A stretch of 64,000 bases of DNA from Nostoc piscinale CENA21 (GCF_001298445.1 NZ_CP012036.1:4948158-5012157), one strand, 5' to 3'; positions 7,659 to 17,410 are shown, counted from the first letter of the stretch. The notes: generated from the sequence alone by a model not told the origin. A program made the numbers and translations.

Positions 7659-8036
7659 TTAATTCCAACCGAGGGCTGTGGCGACTTGACTAGCTAATTC
7701 TAGGGGGTTGAAGGGTTTAGCGATCGCTGTTACTATACCCATCTGAGCATAACGACGGCGATCGCTGGCTTGAATTTTAGCGGTTAATAAGATTACGGGA
7801 ATTTCTTTTGTAGCTGCATTGGCTTGGAGTTGCTCAAAGGTAGTGATTCCATCCATATCCGGCATCATCACATCGAGTAAAATTGCATCTGGCTGATAAG
7901 TCTCGGCTTGGGTAATACCTTCTTTTCCAGAACTCGCTGTCACTACATCCCAACCAGCGACGGTTTCTAAACAAATTTTGGCAACTTCTTGAATATATTG
8001 TTCGTTATCTACAACAAGAATCCGTTTTACTGCCAT
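7659..8036 (-). CDS. Single-domain response regulator (CheY-like)
   Basis: 125 residues, one receiver domain only. The acidic pocket is in VVDNEQY near residue 10 (one acidic plus Asn), the phospho-acceptor Asp is in ILLDVMMPDMDG (about residue 54), and the conserved Lys is in AIAKPFNP. It lies 195 bp downstream of the hybrid kinase and points the same way, so it may act as a diffusible phosphate acceptor for that kinase. Expression with the kinase is possible, though the gap contains tandem repeats. Confidence 0.88.
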   Translation of the reverse strand: MAVKRILVVDNEQYIQEVAKICLETVAGWDVVTASSGKEGITQAETYQPDAILLDVMMPDMDGITTFEQLQANAATKEIPVILLTAKIQASDRRRYAQMGIVTAIAKPFNPLELASQVATALGWN

Positions 8037-8088
8037 AATTCATACCAATATATAAGTAGATGGGTGGGAAAGTTTATCGTTAAGGTAA

Positions 8089-8116
8089 GGCAGGAGGCAG
8101 GAGGCAGGAGGCAGAA
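8089..8116. repeat. Heptamer tandem repeat GGCAGGA x4
   Basis: Four consecutive 7-bp units (the last one diverged) in the gap between the response regulator and the hybrid kinase. A typical short tandemly repeated repetitive (STRR) sequence of filamentous cyanobacteria. A related CCTCCTGCCTTCTG stretch occurs at about 34505-34530. Confidence 0.8.
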
Positions 8117-8201
8117 GGGAAGAGGGTTTTAGATTAATTTTTTCTAATTATAGTTTTGTTTTTCCCACCAACTTACTTAAGTCATAGTCAAACTCTCTTT
8201 T

Positions 8202-8229
8202 ACTCAGCACTCAGCACTCAGCACTCAGC
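8202..8229. repeat. Heptamer tandem repeat ACTCAGC x4
   Basis: Four perfect 7-bp copies ending just past the stop codon of the hybrid kinase. The same heptamer recurs between hoxY and the CBS-CP12 gene near 18669-18684. Confidence 0.85.
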
Positions 8230-8231
8230 AC

Positions 8232-10661
8232 TTAAGACTCATCACTCTCAACTGTATGATGAGTGATGCGCTGAAGTAAGTCCATGACTCTTTGTTCAAA
8301 TTCTTGGGTGGTTACACGTCCTTTGGTTAAAAATTCGGTGTAGCCTAATTTCAGTCGCTGGCGTTCAGACTCGTCTAAATCTTTGGCAGAGTAAACTACT
8401 ACGGGCATTGTACATAAATGATTGTGTTGTCGTAACCAATCAATTACCATAAAGCCATCACTTTCTGGCAAAATTAAGTCAAGAATTAATAAGTCAGGAT
8501 GCAATTCTTGGCTGAGGTGAATGGCTTCTCTGCCGGTTTGTGCCAAGCAAGTTTCAATGTCATGGCGCTCAAATAAAGTAATTAGTAATTGTGCTAAGTC
8601 GTTGTCATCTTCTACAATTAAAATCCGGGCGCGTTTCGATGGTTTAGCAACAACTTGTTTCAGGGATTGTAACAAATAACTTTTTTGTACTGGTTTACTT
8701 ACCCAATCTACAAAATCTGTGATGGGTTTGTTATTAGTATCTGATTGATAAACACTGCAAATTACGATGGGAATGTGTTGAGTATCAGTACGTTCTTTTA
8801 AAATTGCCATTGTTTGCCAGCCGTTCATTTCTGGCATGAGTAAATCAAGTAAAATTACATCTGGTTGTTGCGATGATGCGGTGGCGATCGCTTCTTTCCC
8901 AGTAGCAACTGTTACAACTCGATACCCACCTTTTTGTAATAAAGTTTGCAGTTCATTAGAAATATCTGGATCATCATCACAAACTAAAACCAAGGGAGAA
9001 TAAGCAATTGGCAGTGGGCAGTGGTGGTTAGATTGAGTTGTTTCGGGAATTTGTGGAGCTTGGTAAATAGGAAGAGTAAAGTAAAATGTACTACCTTCGC
9101 CTAAAGTACTTTCCACCCAGATGCGCCCGCCATGTTGCTGCACAATACTTTTACAAATTGCTAAACCCAAACCTGTGCCATCATGGTTACGCGAATCAGA
9201 TGAATCTACTTGTTGAAATCGCTCAAAAATACTTTCTAACTTATCTTCTGGGATACCACGACCAGTATCTTTAATTGAAAGTAAAACTTCATTTTGTTGT
9301 TGCTGAATTTCTAACCAGACTGTTGCCCCACTCATCGAGAATTTAATGGCATTACTCAACAAATTTGTTAATGTTTGGACAATGCGATCAGGGTCAGCCC
9401 ATAACATCACTGATAAGCTAGAAATTCCTAATTTTACTCCTTGTTTATTTGCCAATGGTTGAATAGTATTGACTGCTGATTGAATTAATTCATCAAGGTT
9501 GCAGATTTCCCGCGCCATCTTGACTTTGCCGGATTCAATGCGTTCAATGTCTAAAATATCATTAATTAATCTGACTAAGCGATCGCTACTATCTATGGCA
9601 ATTTGTAATAGTCGTTTTCCTGGCTCAGAATCTGCTTTTAATAAACCACTGGTAAGCATTCCTAAAGAACCATGAATTGAGGTTAAAGGTGTGCGGAGTT
9701 CGTGACTCACCACGGATACAAATTCATCTTTCATCCGTTCAACTTGTTTGCGTTCTGTGACATCCCGCAAAATCACTGTATAATAACTTTCCTCACCCAT
9801 ATTTAACTTAGAAATAGAAGCTTCAGCCGGAAATTCACTGCCATCTCGGCGCTTACCAAATAACTCCCGCCGTTCTCCCATTCTTCGCGCTAAATTTGTT
9901 GATTTGCCAAAGTCAGATACATGCTGACGATGAGCTTGAGTAAATCGCAATGGTAAAAGTATATCTAACTTCTGTCCAATCACTTCTTGAGCCGTATAAC
10001 CAAATATTTTTTCAGCTCCTTGGTTAAATAAAGTAATACTTTGATTGCTATCTATAGAAATAATTGCATCATCAGCAATATCTAAAATTCGAGCTAATTT
10101 TACTTGAGAAACCCGCAATTCTTCTTCGATGCGTTGACGTTTATCTAGTTCTGATTGTAATTGGCGGTTGACAGTAATTAATTCGGCAGTGCGTTCGGCA
10201 ACTCGTAATTCTAATTCATTATTGGCTTTTTGTAAGGCGGCTTGAGTTTGTTTTAATGCGGCTTCGGCTAAAGTGCGATCGCGCTGGTTGCGTAATGCGA
10301 CAATACCATAAGTTAAATCTTCTGCCAGTTTTTTCAACAACTGCACTTCATCATCATCAAAAGCGTTTGCTTCCGCCGCATAAATATTCAACGCGCCAAA
10401 AGTTTGATTATCTGTTTTTAAAGGTAAAGCAATTGCTGCCCCATAACCCCGTTCTTCCGCCTGACAGCGCCAAACTTCATATTTCGGGTCAGTTAATATA
10501 TTCTGAATAATACAGGTTTTACCTGTGCGAATGGCTGTACCTGTTGGCCCTTGACCACGCACAGTATTTGACCAAGTAAGCTGGAGTGTTTGTAAATAGC
10601 CATCATCATAGCCAGCTTGCGCCACTGGCAAAATATTTTTTTTCGCTATCATTTTCTGCAA
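8232..10661 (-). CDS. Hybrid histidine kinase, C-terminal part (GAF-PAS-HisKA-HATPase-REC-REC)
   Basis: Downstream part of a giant signalling gene. Order: second half of a GAF domain, a coiled coil, a PAS domain (residues about 185-305), and HisKA with the acceptor His in SVVSHELRTPL. The ATPase domain follows with NAIKFS, DTGRGIPED and GTGLGLAI, then two receivers (ILLDLLMPEMNG and LILDLILPESDG). The start at 10661 is not convincing because the GAF domain is cut. Its first half is encoded at the end of the upstream frame. One base too many in the T8 run 10636-10643 (A8 on the coding strand) explains the split, and seven A join the frames as SEKNILPVAQAGY. See the next entry. Confidence 0.88.
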   Translation of the reverse strand: MQKMIAKKNILPVAQAGYDDGYLQTLQLTWSNTVRGQGPTGTAIRTGKTCIIQNILTDPKYEVWRCQAEERGYGAAIALPLKTDNQTFGALNIYAAEANAFDDDEVQLLKKLAEDLTYGIVALRNQRDRTLAEAALKQTQAALQKANNELELRVAERTAELITVNRQLQSELDKRQRIEEELRVSQVKLARILDIADDAIISIDSNQSITLFNQGAEKIFGYTAQEVIGQKLDILLPLRFTQAHRQHVSDFGKSTNLARRMGERRELFGKRRDGSEFPAEASISKLNMGEESYYTVILRDVTERKQVERMKDEFVSVVSHELRTPLTSIHGSLGMLTSGLLKADSEPGKRLLQIAIDSSDRLVRLINDILDIERIESGKVKMAREICNLDELIQSAVNTIQPLANKQGVKLGISSLSVMLWADPDRIVQTLTNLLSNAIKFSMSGATVWLEIQQQQNEVLLSIKDTGRGIPEDKLESIFERFQQVDSSDSRNHDGTGLGLAICKSIVQQHGGRIWVESTLGEGSTFYFTLPIYQAPQIPETTQSNHHCPLPIAYSPLVLVCDDDPDISNELQTLLQKGGYRVVTVATGKEAIATASSQQPDVILLDLLMPEMNGWQTMAILKERTDTQHIPIVICSVYQSDTNNKPITDFVDWVSKPVQKSYLLQSLKQVVAKPSKRARILIVEDDNDLAQLLITLFERHDIETCLAQTGREAIHLSQELHPDLLILDLILPESDGFMVIDWLRQHNHLCTMPVVVYSAKDLDESERQRLKLGYTEFLTKGRVTTQEFEQRVMDLLQRITHHTVESDES

Positions 10662-13080
10662 AGCCTACCCAAGCCAGTCGATAACCGCCAACTTCCACGA
10701 TAATTTGGCAAATTTTCTGGAGTAGTTCTAGTTCGTTTGGCGTGCGGACAATAATTTGATTGCAACTACTCAATGTTTGGAGTGTCCGATTAATGCGGCG
10801 AATTTCGGTTTCGACTTGTTTATACTGGGTAATATCGCGGGTAATTGCCAACTGGACAAATTTGCCATCAGTTTTATTTTGCAGTGGTACAGCATGAGTT
10901 TCCATCCAGCGACGCTGACCTTGATAAGTAATAATTTCAAACTGCAAAGTACCTTTATTACCTTGACAAACACTTTCGTGGAGTTGGCGAAATGCAGCTT
11001 GATATTCTGGAGTAATCAAAGAGTAAACTGATTTACCAATTACCTTGGCTTTACTTTTAGCTTCAATAACAGCCAGTCCCGCAGCATTAATTTCTAAAAT
11101 TGTGCCATCAGCCGCTACCACTTTCACACATTCCGGTTCACCTTCAAAGATGGTACGCCAATCAGCCGCAAAGTTAGATATTGAAGAAGAAAGAGACGCT
11201 GTTTCTTGAGAGGGTTGTTGCTGAGTTTGTCCCATCCGCTTGAGTAATTGTATCCGCTCCAGACGGTTGACAATGCGCGTTACCAGTTCTGGCCCGACAA
11301 TGGGTTTGCTGACAAAATCATCAGCTCCGACGCTATACACCTGATTTACAATGTCCGCCTCACTGTGGACTGTGAGAAATAAAATCGGTAACTCACTCCA
11401 ATGGGAGTCATTTCGCACAACTTGACACAACTCAATACCGTTGCTGTGAGGCATTTCTACATCCAGAATCAACATATCTGGCTTGACTGTTTCCAAAGTT
11501 TCCCAAAAACGTCGCGGATCATCTAATCCAATTACTTGTAAACCCCAGGGTGTGAGTAATGTTTGTAACAGCACGAGAATTTTCGGGTCATCATCGACAG
11601 CAAGAATTTTGGCTTCGCCATGGGGTAATTGTTGGAGTAATTGCGCGATCGCCTCTGCCACCTGTCCCGCCGTCATTGGCTTTTGCAAAAAGGTATGTCC
11701 CCCTTGCCGCGCCAACTGCAAGCGATTGGCTAAATCTGTTTGCTCGGTAAAAACTAACACTGGCACAGGTGGTTTTCTTTGGGCTAATTCTCCTAAAAAA
11801 CTCAAACTATCTTCTGGATGCTTAGAGAAACTAGGGTCAAGTAACACTGCACTGGGATGGTCGCGGTAAAGTATAGTTCTGGCAGACTCTAGATTTGTAG
11901 CAATGCTGACTTGAAATTCTGCACCCGCCGTAGTTTGTCTCAGTTGTTCCCCGATAGTCTGGTCTTGGTCAACCACCAAAACTAAAGGTAATCTATTATC
12001 AACTGCGGTTGAGTTTGCCTCCTCACCTTGAGTTTGAATTTCCTGGCGCAACGATTTCACCCAAGTTTGCAGCTTGGCTGTTTCTTCGGATGTTAACTTT
12101 TGACCAGATTTAAGTAATTGTTCAATTTGACGCGCTAATTTTGAACCAGTCGGAAAGCCAAATGTCCCTAACGAGCCGGCTAAAGTATGGGCTTCTTTGG
12201 TGGCTTGGTTGAGCAATTCATTATTTAAACCTGACTCAGCAAAAGCCGCTTGTTCGATGACTTTGATTTGCTCATCGACTCGCCCTTGAAATCTTTGCCA
12301 AACTCCGGCGATGGCTTGAAATGTTTGTTGCTGAGATGATGCTACTTCTTTCGGCTTATTGTTTTTAGATTTGGTATTGGCTGGTTTTGCTGCAATTTTC
12401 TCTTCTTCCTGGGGTTTGAGCCGATAGCCAATTCCATACACAGTCTCAATTAAATCACCAGGCGCACCCACAGCTTTTAATTTCTGGCGTAACCCTTTAA
12501 TATGAGTCCGCACAGCTTCTTCCCCTGGTGTATCTTCGTAAGACCACAAATGTTCTAAAACCATCCCGCAGCTAAATACGCGGCGACTGTTGCGTAAAAA
12601 TAACTCCAAAAGCGCATATTCTTTTGGAGTTAATGATAATAAATCATTGCCATAACTCACTTCACAACTACTAGGATCAAGCCGCAAATTTCCCCACTCT
12701 AAAATAGGTTGCGATGATGCACTGCCACGACGTAATAAAGCCCGTACACGGGCGACTAATTCTTCTTCCGCAAATGGTTTCACGACATAATCATCTGCCC
12801 CTGCATCTAAGCCAATTGCTTTCTCGTGGCTACTATCACATCCTGTCAACAACAGGATAGGCATTTGCAAATTATTAGAGCGAATTTGCCGACACAAACT
12901 AATTCCATCTAACTTTGGCAAAATTACATCTAATAAAATTAAATCATAATTATAAGTTTGAATTAAATCCCAAGCAGTTTCACCATCATGTGCCACTTCT
13001 ACTGCATAGTTCTGGTTGGTAAGAACAGCAGTTAGCGCATAGGCATTTAACTCGTCATCCTCGACAACTAATATTTTCAT
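10606..13080 (-). CDS. OmpR-like regulator fused to HPt, two receivers and PAS (N-terminal part of the giant hybrid kinase)
   Basis: Starts MKILVVEDDELNAY. Domains: receiver 1 (residues 1-117, Asp in ILLDVILPKLDG); winged-helix DNA-binding domain of the OmpR/PhoB type (about 128-225, TPKEYALLELFLRN, ending YGIGYRL); HPt domain (about 255-345, acceptor His in KEAHTLAGSLGTFGF). After these come receiver 2 (about 360-475), receiver 3 (about 490-610, Asp in LILDVEMPHSNG), PAS (about 650-770) and the first half of a GAF domain. Together with 8232-10661 it would form a protein of about 1,615 residues that holds sensor, kinase, phosphotransfer and DNA-binding parts. The ATG at 13080 is the obvious start. 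Confidence 0.88.
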   Translation of the reverse strand: MKILVVEDDELNAYALTAVLTNQNYAVEVAHDGETAWDLIQTYNYDLILLDVILPKLDGISLCRQIRSNNLQMPILLLTGCDSSHEKAIGLDAGADDYVVKPFAEEELVARVRALLRRGSASSQPILEWGNLRLDPSSCEVSYGNDLLSLTPKEYALLELFLRNSRRVFSCGMVLEHLWSYEDTPGEEAVRTHIKGLRQKLKAVGAPGDLIETVYGIGYRLKPQEEEKIAAKPANTKSKNNKPKEVASSQQQTFQAIAGVWQRFQGRVDEQIKVIEQAAFAESGLNNELLNQATKEAHTLAGSLGTFGFPTGSKLARQIEQLLKSGQKLTSEETAKLQTWVKSLRQEIQTQGEEANSTAVDNRLPLVLVVDQDQTIGEQLRQTTAGAEFQVSIATNLESARTILYRDHPSAVLLDPSFSKHPEDSLSFLGELAQRKPPVPVLVFTEQTDLANRLQLARQGGHTFLQKPMTAGQVAEAIAQLLQQLPHGEAKILAVDDDPKILVLLQTLLTPWGLQVIGLDDPRRFWETLETVKPDMLILDVEMPHSNGIELCQVVRNDSHWSELPILFLTVHSEADIVNQVYSVGADDFVSKPIVGPELVTRIVNRLERIQLLKRMGQTQQQPSQETASLSSSISNFAADWRTIFEGEPECVKVVAADGTILEINAAGLAVIEAKSKAKVIGKSVYSLITPEYQAAFRQLHESVCQGNKGTLQFEIITYQGQRRWMETHAVPLQNKTDGKFVQLAITRDITQYKQVETEIRRINRTLQTLSSCNQIIVRTPNELELLQKICQIIVEVGGYRLAWVGFAENDSEKKYFASGASWL

Positions 13081-13649
13081 ATCTTAAGATTTCCTAAATG
13101 TTAGTATTAATAGATGATGAATAAAAAATTAAAATTCAAAACAAATTAAATTGGCAATTTGTGCTTTAAAGCATGGTAAAGTATTCATGCTCTAATGTTA
13201 AGTTTAATTCACAATTGTCAACATTTATCAATCTTCAGAAATAGTTGCCGAGAGAATTAAGCTCTAAAATTCACAACATATCTCAAGGCTTTTCCTGGCA
13301 CATTGAAATTCTGAAATAACTATTAAGATAGTAGTCGAAACTTCACCAAATTTGCATAGCCGTTAAAAGCTGAAAATTCCCTCCCACAATCATCTTGAGT
13401 GCTGATTTTTTGCATTCGTAACATCTAAATTCAGTCATTCCATGTGGGTTCATCTTCACAAGTTCCTCAAATTCTTTCTTTATAAATTAAAGATAGATGT
13501 CATATACAGGGTATTCGATGATTACAGCTATTAAATAAATTATTTTCGCTATTTTTGCCAAAAACAGATGCAGATTTCTCAATTATGGTGATTCTGCATT
13601 TACACACCAAAAACTTCCAAGTTATTCGCAATCACAGCCAGAGGTCTAT
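13081..13649. other. Divergent intergenic region
   Basis: 569 bp between the minus-strand hybrid kinase and the plus-strand stress protein. It must carry both promoters. An AGAGG ribosome site precedes the stress protein start. I see no repeat, RNA gene or small frame with good support. Confidence 0.4.
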
Positions 13650-14180
13650 ATGCTGAAAAAGATTTTAGTCGCATTGGATCGTTCGGAAATGGGAACAGAG
13701 GTTTTTGAGCAAGCATTGACCTTAGCCAAGGCTATGCCCGCCCAACTATTGCTGCTGCATGTTCTCTCTCCAGAGGAAGAAGGTAGTCCTTATATTCCCA
13801 TGTTATCTAATGTTGATTACTATCCAGGTTTGAGCGCCCAAAGTTTAGATTTATACCAAAAACAGTGGGATAAATTTAAAGATGAAGGCGTACGGATGTT
13901 GCAGTCTTTCTCCGCTCAAGCCAACACAGTCAACGTAACAGCAGAATTTAGCCAACTTTTAGGCAACCCTGGCAATACTATTTGTAAACTGGCTGCTCAA
14001 TGGAATGCAGACTTAATTGTGATGGGGCATCGGGGACGTTCTGGGATAACAGAATTTTTCTTGGGTAGTGTGAGTAACTACGTGCTGCATCACGCCAAAT
14101 GTTCAGTCTTTATCGTCAATCACCCCCCTGTCAAGAAAGACGCTGACGCACCAGCAGTGACGGTGACTAGTCAGGCTTGA
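13650..14180 (+). CDS. Universal stress protein (UspA family)
   Basis: 176 residues, single Usp domain. N-terminal beta strand MLKKILVALDRSEMG and the ATP-binding signature G-x2-G-x9-G-S in MGHRGRSGITEFFLGSVSNY show an ATP-binding type (UspFG/MJ0577-like). Longer than minimal Usp proteins because of a loop around residues 50-75. An AGAGG ribosome site sits about 8 nt before the ATG. It lies just upstream of the hox operon in the same direction. Co-regulation with hydrogenase under anaerobic or stress conditions is conceivable but unproven. Confidence 0.88.
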   Translation: MLKKILVALDRSEMGTEVFEQALTLAKAMPAQLLLLHVLSPEEEGSPYIPMLSNVDYYPGLSAQSLDLYQKQWDKFKDEGVRMLQSFSAQANTVNVTAEFSQLLGNPGNTICKLAAQWNADLIVMGHRGRSGITEFFLGSVSNYVLHHAKCSVFIVNHPPVKKDADAPAVTVTSQA

Positions 14181-14197
14181 TTGAAAGGGTAGAGGGA

Positions 14198-14300
14198 ACA
14201 AGGTAGACAAGGTAGGCAAGGTGGACAAGGTAGAAATTGAGTCAACTATATTTCTTCCCCCTTATCTCCCCCCTCTACCTTGTCTCCCCCTTCCCCCTGC
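14198..14300. repeat. Tandem 9-mers ACAAGGTAG x4 and a facing inverted copy
   Basis: Four 9-bp units at 14198-14233, then a C-rich stretch with CTACCTTGTC at 14275-14284 that is the exact reverse complement of GACAAGGTAG. The transcript could fold these into a hairpin in the hoxE leader. Related GACAAGG/CCTTGTC sequences recur at 18000-18080 and 40951-41046. Confidence 0.75.
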
Positions 14301-14342
14301 TCCCTGCCCCCTGCCATAACTCACGATTCTCTAGCAGTAACA

Positions 14343-14855
14343 ATGACAACCGCATCAACCGTAGTTTTACCGCATCCCAGTGGTGATAAACGCCTGAAGA
14401 TGCTAGACGCAACTATGAAGCGTCACCAGTATCAACAAGATGCTTTAATCGAAATTCTCCACAAAGCCCAAGAACTTTACGGTTACTTGGAAAATGATTT
14501 ATTACTGTATATTGCTCATAAACTCAAACTGCCTCCCAGTCGAGTTTATGGCGTAGCGACTTTTTACCATTTATTTTCTTTAGCGCCCCAAGGAGTTCAT
14601 AGTTGTGTGCTGTGTACAGGAACAGCTTGTTACGTCAAAGGCGCTCAAGCAATTTTGGCAAATGTAGAAAAAATGGCTCATATTCGGGCTGGTGAAACTA
14701 CAACCAACGGTCAATTATCACTACTGACAGCAAGATGTTTAGGGGCTTGCGGGATTGCGCCGGCTGTGGTGTTTGATGGCACAGTCTTAGGCAATCAAAC
14801 CCCAGAATCAGTTTGCGATCGCATCCAAGGATGGCTGGAAAATGGAACTCAATGA
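14343..14855 (+). CDS. hoxE: Bidirectional [NiFe] hydrogenase diaphorase subunit HoxE
   Basis: About 170 residues, NuoE-like, thioredoxin fold with one [2Fe-2S] cluster. The four cluster cysteines are in CTGTACYVKG and ARCLGACGIAP. It delivers electrons between HoxF and the photosynthetic or respiratory chain in the HoxEFUYH complex. The open frame extends to 14280, but that part is translated repeat sequence, so I place the start at the ATG at 14343 (MTTASTVV). The stop overlaps the hoxF start by 14 bp, which implies translational coupling. Confidence 0.93.
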   Translation: MTTASTVVLPHPSGDKRLKMLDATMKRHQYQQDALIEILHKAQELYGYLENDLLLYIAHKLKLPPSRVYGVATFYHLFSLAPQGVHSCVLCTGTACYVKGAQAILANVEKMAHIRAGETTTNGQLSLLTARCLGACGIAPAVVFDGTVLGNQTPESVCDRIQGWLENGTQ

Positions 14856-16458
14856 ATTATTAGCAATTGCCAAACAAGAACGCTCTCAAGCTAAACCAGT
14901 ACAAATTCGTTGCTGTACGGCTGCTGGCTGTTTATCGGGTAACGCCGAAGGCGTTAAACATGAACTGGAAGCCGGGATCAAAGCCGAAGGTTTAGAAAAA
15001 GATGTAGAAGTTTCTGGTGTTGGCTGTATGCGCTTATGTTGCCAAGGGCCATTAGTTCAGGTTGATACACCAGCCGGTAGTAAACTTTACGAAAAAGTCA
15101 CCACTCAAGACGCATTTGCAATTATTGAAGCCTTGGATGGCGGAAAAACCCATATTTCCGAAATAGATTTATCTCAGCCATTCTTTAGTTATCAAAAGCC
15201 CATTGTTTTAGAAAATAGCGGCAAAATTGATCCCGAAAAAATTCAAGCTTATATTGCAGCTAAGGGTTATCAAGCTCTTTACCATGTGTTGCGCGAAATG
15301 ACACCGGGTGAAGTAGTCGAGTCCATTAGCCACAGTGGTTTGCGCGGGCGAGGAGGCGCAGGTTATCCCACAGGAGTTAAATGGGCGACTGTTGCCAAAG
15401 CTAAAAGCGATCGCAAATTTGTCATCTGTAACGCCGATGAAGGTGATCCTGGCGCATTTATGGATCGGAGTGTCCTAGAGAGCGATCCCCATCGGGTATT
15501 AGAAGGAATGGCGATCGCCGCTTATGCAGTGGGAGCCAATCAAGGTTATATTTATGTCCGGGCAGAATATCCTGTTGCAATTCGTCGGCTGCAAACTGCC
15601 ATCCACCAAGCCCAACGCCTCGGTTTATTAGGTAGCCAAATCTTTGAATCTCCCTTTGACTTCAAAATCGATATCCGCATTGGTGCTGGGGCTTATGTCT
15701 GCGGTGAAGAAACTGCCTTAATGGCTTCTATCGAAGGTAAACGCGGCCTACCCCATCCCCGCCCACCATATCCGGCGGAATCGGGTTTATGGGGTCATCC
15801 AACCTTAATTAACAACGTCGAAACCTTCGCCAACATCGCACCCATTATTCGTAACGGTGCTGACTGGTTTGCGAGTATTGGGACGGAAAAAAGCAAAGGG
15901 ACAAAAGTTTTCGCCCTCGCCGGCAAAATCCGCAACACAGGTTTAATCGAAGTCCCAATGGGAACCTCCTTACGGCAAATTGTCGAAGAAATGGGGGGCG
16001 GTGTTCCCGATGGTGGTACAGCTAAAGCAGTACAAACAGGTGGCCCTTCTGGGGGATGTATCCCTGCTTCCGCCTTTGATACACCTGTAGATTATGAATC
16101 CTTGACAAATCTGGGTTCAATGATGGGTTCCGGCGGCATGATTGTCATGGACGATAGTACCAACATGGTAGACGTTGCCCGCTTCTTCATGGAATTTTGC
16201 ATGGATGAATCCTGCGGTAAATGTATTCCTTGCCGTGTCGGAACTGTGCAGATGCACGGTTTATTAACCAAACTCATGCAAGGCAAAGCAACACAAGCTG
16301 ATTTAGCACTCCTGGAAGAACTGTGCGATATGGTCAAAAACACTAGCCTGTGCGGTTTAGGACAATCTGCACCCAATCCCGTGTTGAGTACATTACGCTA
16401 CTTCCGCCAAGAGTACGTCGAGTTGATTCAAGAGTATTTGGAATTGATCAAGGACTAG
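14842..16458 (+). CDS. hoxF: Bidirectional hydrogenase diaphorase subunit HoxF (NAD and FMN binding)
   Basis: 538 residues, NuoF-like with a fused N-terminal thioredoxin-like [2Fe-2S] domain (CCTAAGC and VGCMRLCCQG). NAD- and FMN-binding signatures are RGRGGAGYPTG and the NADEGDPGAF stretch. The C-terminal [4Fe-4S] cluster is CGKCIPC with the distal Cys in SLCGLG. It oxidises or reduces NAD(H), and in cyanobacteria perhaps also uses ferredoxin or flavodoxin. ATG at 14842 lies inside the end of hoxE. Confidence 0.96.
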   Translation: MELNELLAIAKQERSQAKPVQIRCCTAAGCLSGNAEGVKHELEAGIKAEGLEKDVEVSGVGCMRLCCQGPLVQVDTPAGSKLYEKVTTQDAFAIIEALDGGKTHISEIDLSQPFFSYQKPIVLENSGKIDPEKIQAYIAAKGYQALYHVLREMTPGEVVESISHSGLRGRGGAGYPTGVKWATVAKAKSDRKFVICNADEGDPGAFMDRSVLESDPHRVLEGMAIAAYAVGANQGYIYVRAEYPVAIRRLQTAIHQAQRLGLLGSQIFESPFDFKIDIRIGAGAYVCGEETALMASIEGKRGLPHPRPPYPAESGLWGHPTLINNVETFANIAPIIRNGADWFASIGTEKSKGTKVFALAGKIRNTGLIEVPMGTSLRQIVEEMGGGVPDGGTAKAVQTGGPSGGCIPASAFDTPVDYESLTNLGSMMGSGGMIVMDDSTNMVDVARFFMEFCMDESCGKCIPCRVGTVQMHGLLTKLMQGKATQADLALLEELCDMVKNTSLCGLGQSAPNPVLSTLRYFRQEYVELIQEYLELIKD

Positions 16459-16475
16459 GGTGTAGGGGCAAAATC

Positions 16476-16524
16476 AAGTCAAAAGTTAAAAGTCAAAAGT
16501 CAAAAATTATCTTACTTTTGACTT
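16476..16524. repeat. AAAAGTC-type tandem repeat with inverted copy
   Basis: AAGTCAAAAGTTAAAAGTCAAAAGTC-like units of about 7 bp, followed by ACTTTTGACTT, their inverse. It fills part of the 202-bp gap between hoxF and hoxU; the rest of the gap shows only a short CTGTAACCTGTAACC repeat near 16635. Confidence 0.65.
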
Positions 16525-16660
16525 ACCTGTAAGGGTGTGGGGGTTATGGAAATCTGATTAAATCGTGATTTTTAGAGTCATTACTCATCACTCTGTTAAA
16601 AACCTACACTTGTCAGAACCCCCAACCCGTCACCTGTAACCTGTAACCTCTCACCTAATT

Positions 16661-17377
16661 ATGACCGTAAAAACCTTAACAATTAATGGTCAACTGGTCA
16701 GCGCCAGCGAAGAAGAAACTTTGCTAGATGCGGCGCAAGCAGCAGGAATTCATATTCCCACACTGTGCCATTTAGAAGGTGTGGGAGATGTCGGTGCTTG
16801 TCGGTTGTGTTTAGTGGAGATTGCTGGAAGTGTTAAATTACAACCTGCTTGCGTGACAAAAGTTAACGAAGGAATGGAGGTTTACACCAATAGCGATCGC
16901 TTGCAAAAATACCGTCGCACAATTGTTGAAATGCTGTTTGCTGAAGGTAATCACATTTGCTCTGTGTGCGTAGCAAACGGTAATTGCGAATTACAAGACT
17001 TAGCGATTGAAATGGGTATGGATCATGTACGTTTAGATTATCACTTCCCCAATCGCAAAGTAGATGTTTCCCACAATCGCTTCGGTATTGACCATAACCG
17101 ATGTGTGCTGTGTACTCGTTGCGTCCGTGTTTGTGACGAAATCGAAGGCGCTCACACTTGGGATATGGCAGGCAGAGGTACAAACTCCCACGTCATTACT
17201 GACTTGAGCCAGCCCTGGGGAACATCTCAAACTTGTACCTCTTGTGGTAAATGTGTCAACGCTTGCCCCACAGGTGCGATTTTCTACCAAGGTTCCAGCG
17301 TTGGGGAAATGAAACATCATCGGGAAAAACTTGATTTCTTAGTTACCGCAAGAGAAAAACAGCAATGGAATTTTTAG
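16661..17377 (+). CDS. hoxU: Bidirectional hydrogenase diaphorase subunit HoxU
   Basis: 238 residues, homologous to the N-terminal iron-sulfur part of NuoG. N-terminal plant-type [2Fe-2S] domain with CHLEGVGDVGACRLC and a later PAC. Next is the His-Cys3 [4Fe-4S] ligand region (HICSVCVANGNCELQ), then two [4Fe-4S] motifs, NRCVLCTRCVRVC and TCTSCGKCVNACPTG. It wires HoxF to the HoxY hydrogenase subunit. Clean ATG after the repeat-containing gap. Confidence 0.96.
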   Translation: MTVKTLTINGQLVSASEEETLLDAAQAAGIHIPTLCHLEGVGDVGACRLCLVEIAGSVKLQPACVTKVNEGMEVYTNSDRLQKYRRTIVEMLFAEGNHICSVCVANGNCELQDLAIEMGMDHVRLDYHFPNRKVDVSHNRFGIDHNRCVLCTRCVRVCDEIEGAHTWDMAGRGTNSHVITDLSQPWGTSQTCTSCGKCVNACPTGAIFYQGSSVGEMKHHREKLDFLVTAREKQQWNF

Positions 17378-17410
17378 CCGTTGATTTTGAGTCGAAGCCA
17401 GGAGGTAAAT

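Noticed and set aside
14280..14342. Upstream extension of HoxE (MSPPSPCSLPP...)
   Set aside because: Translated C-rich repeat; conserved HoxE begins near the ATG at 14343.
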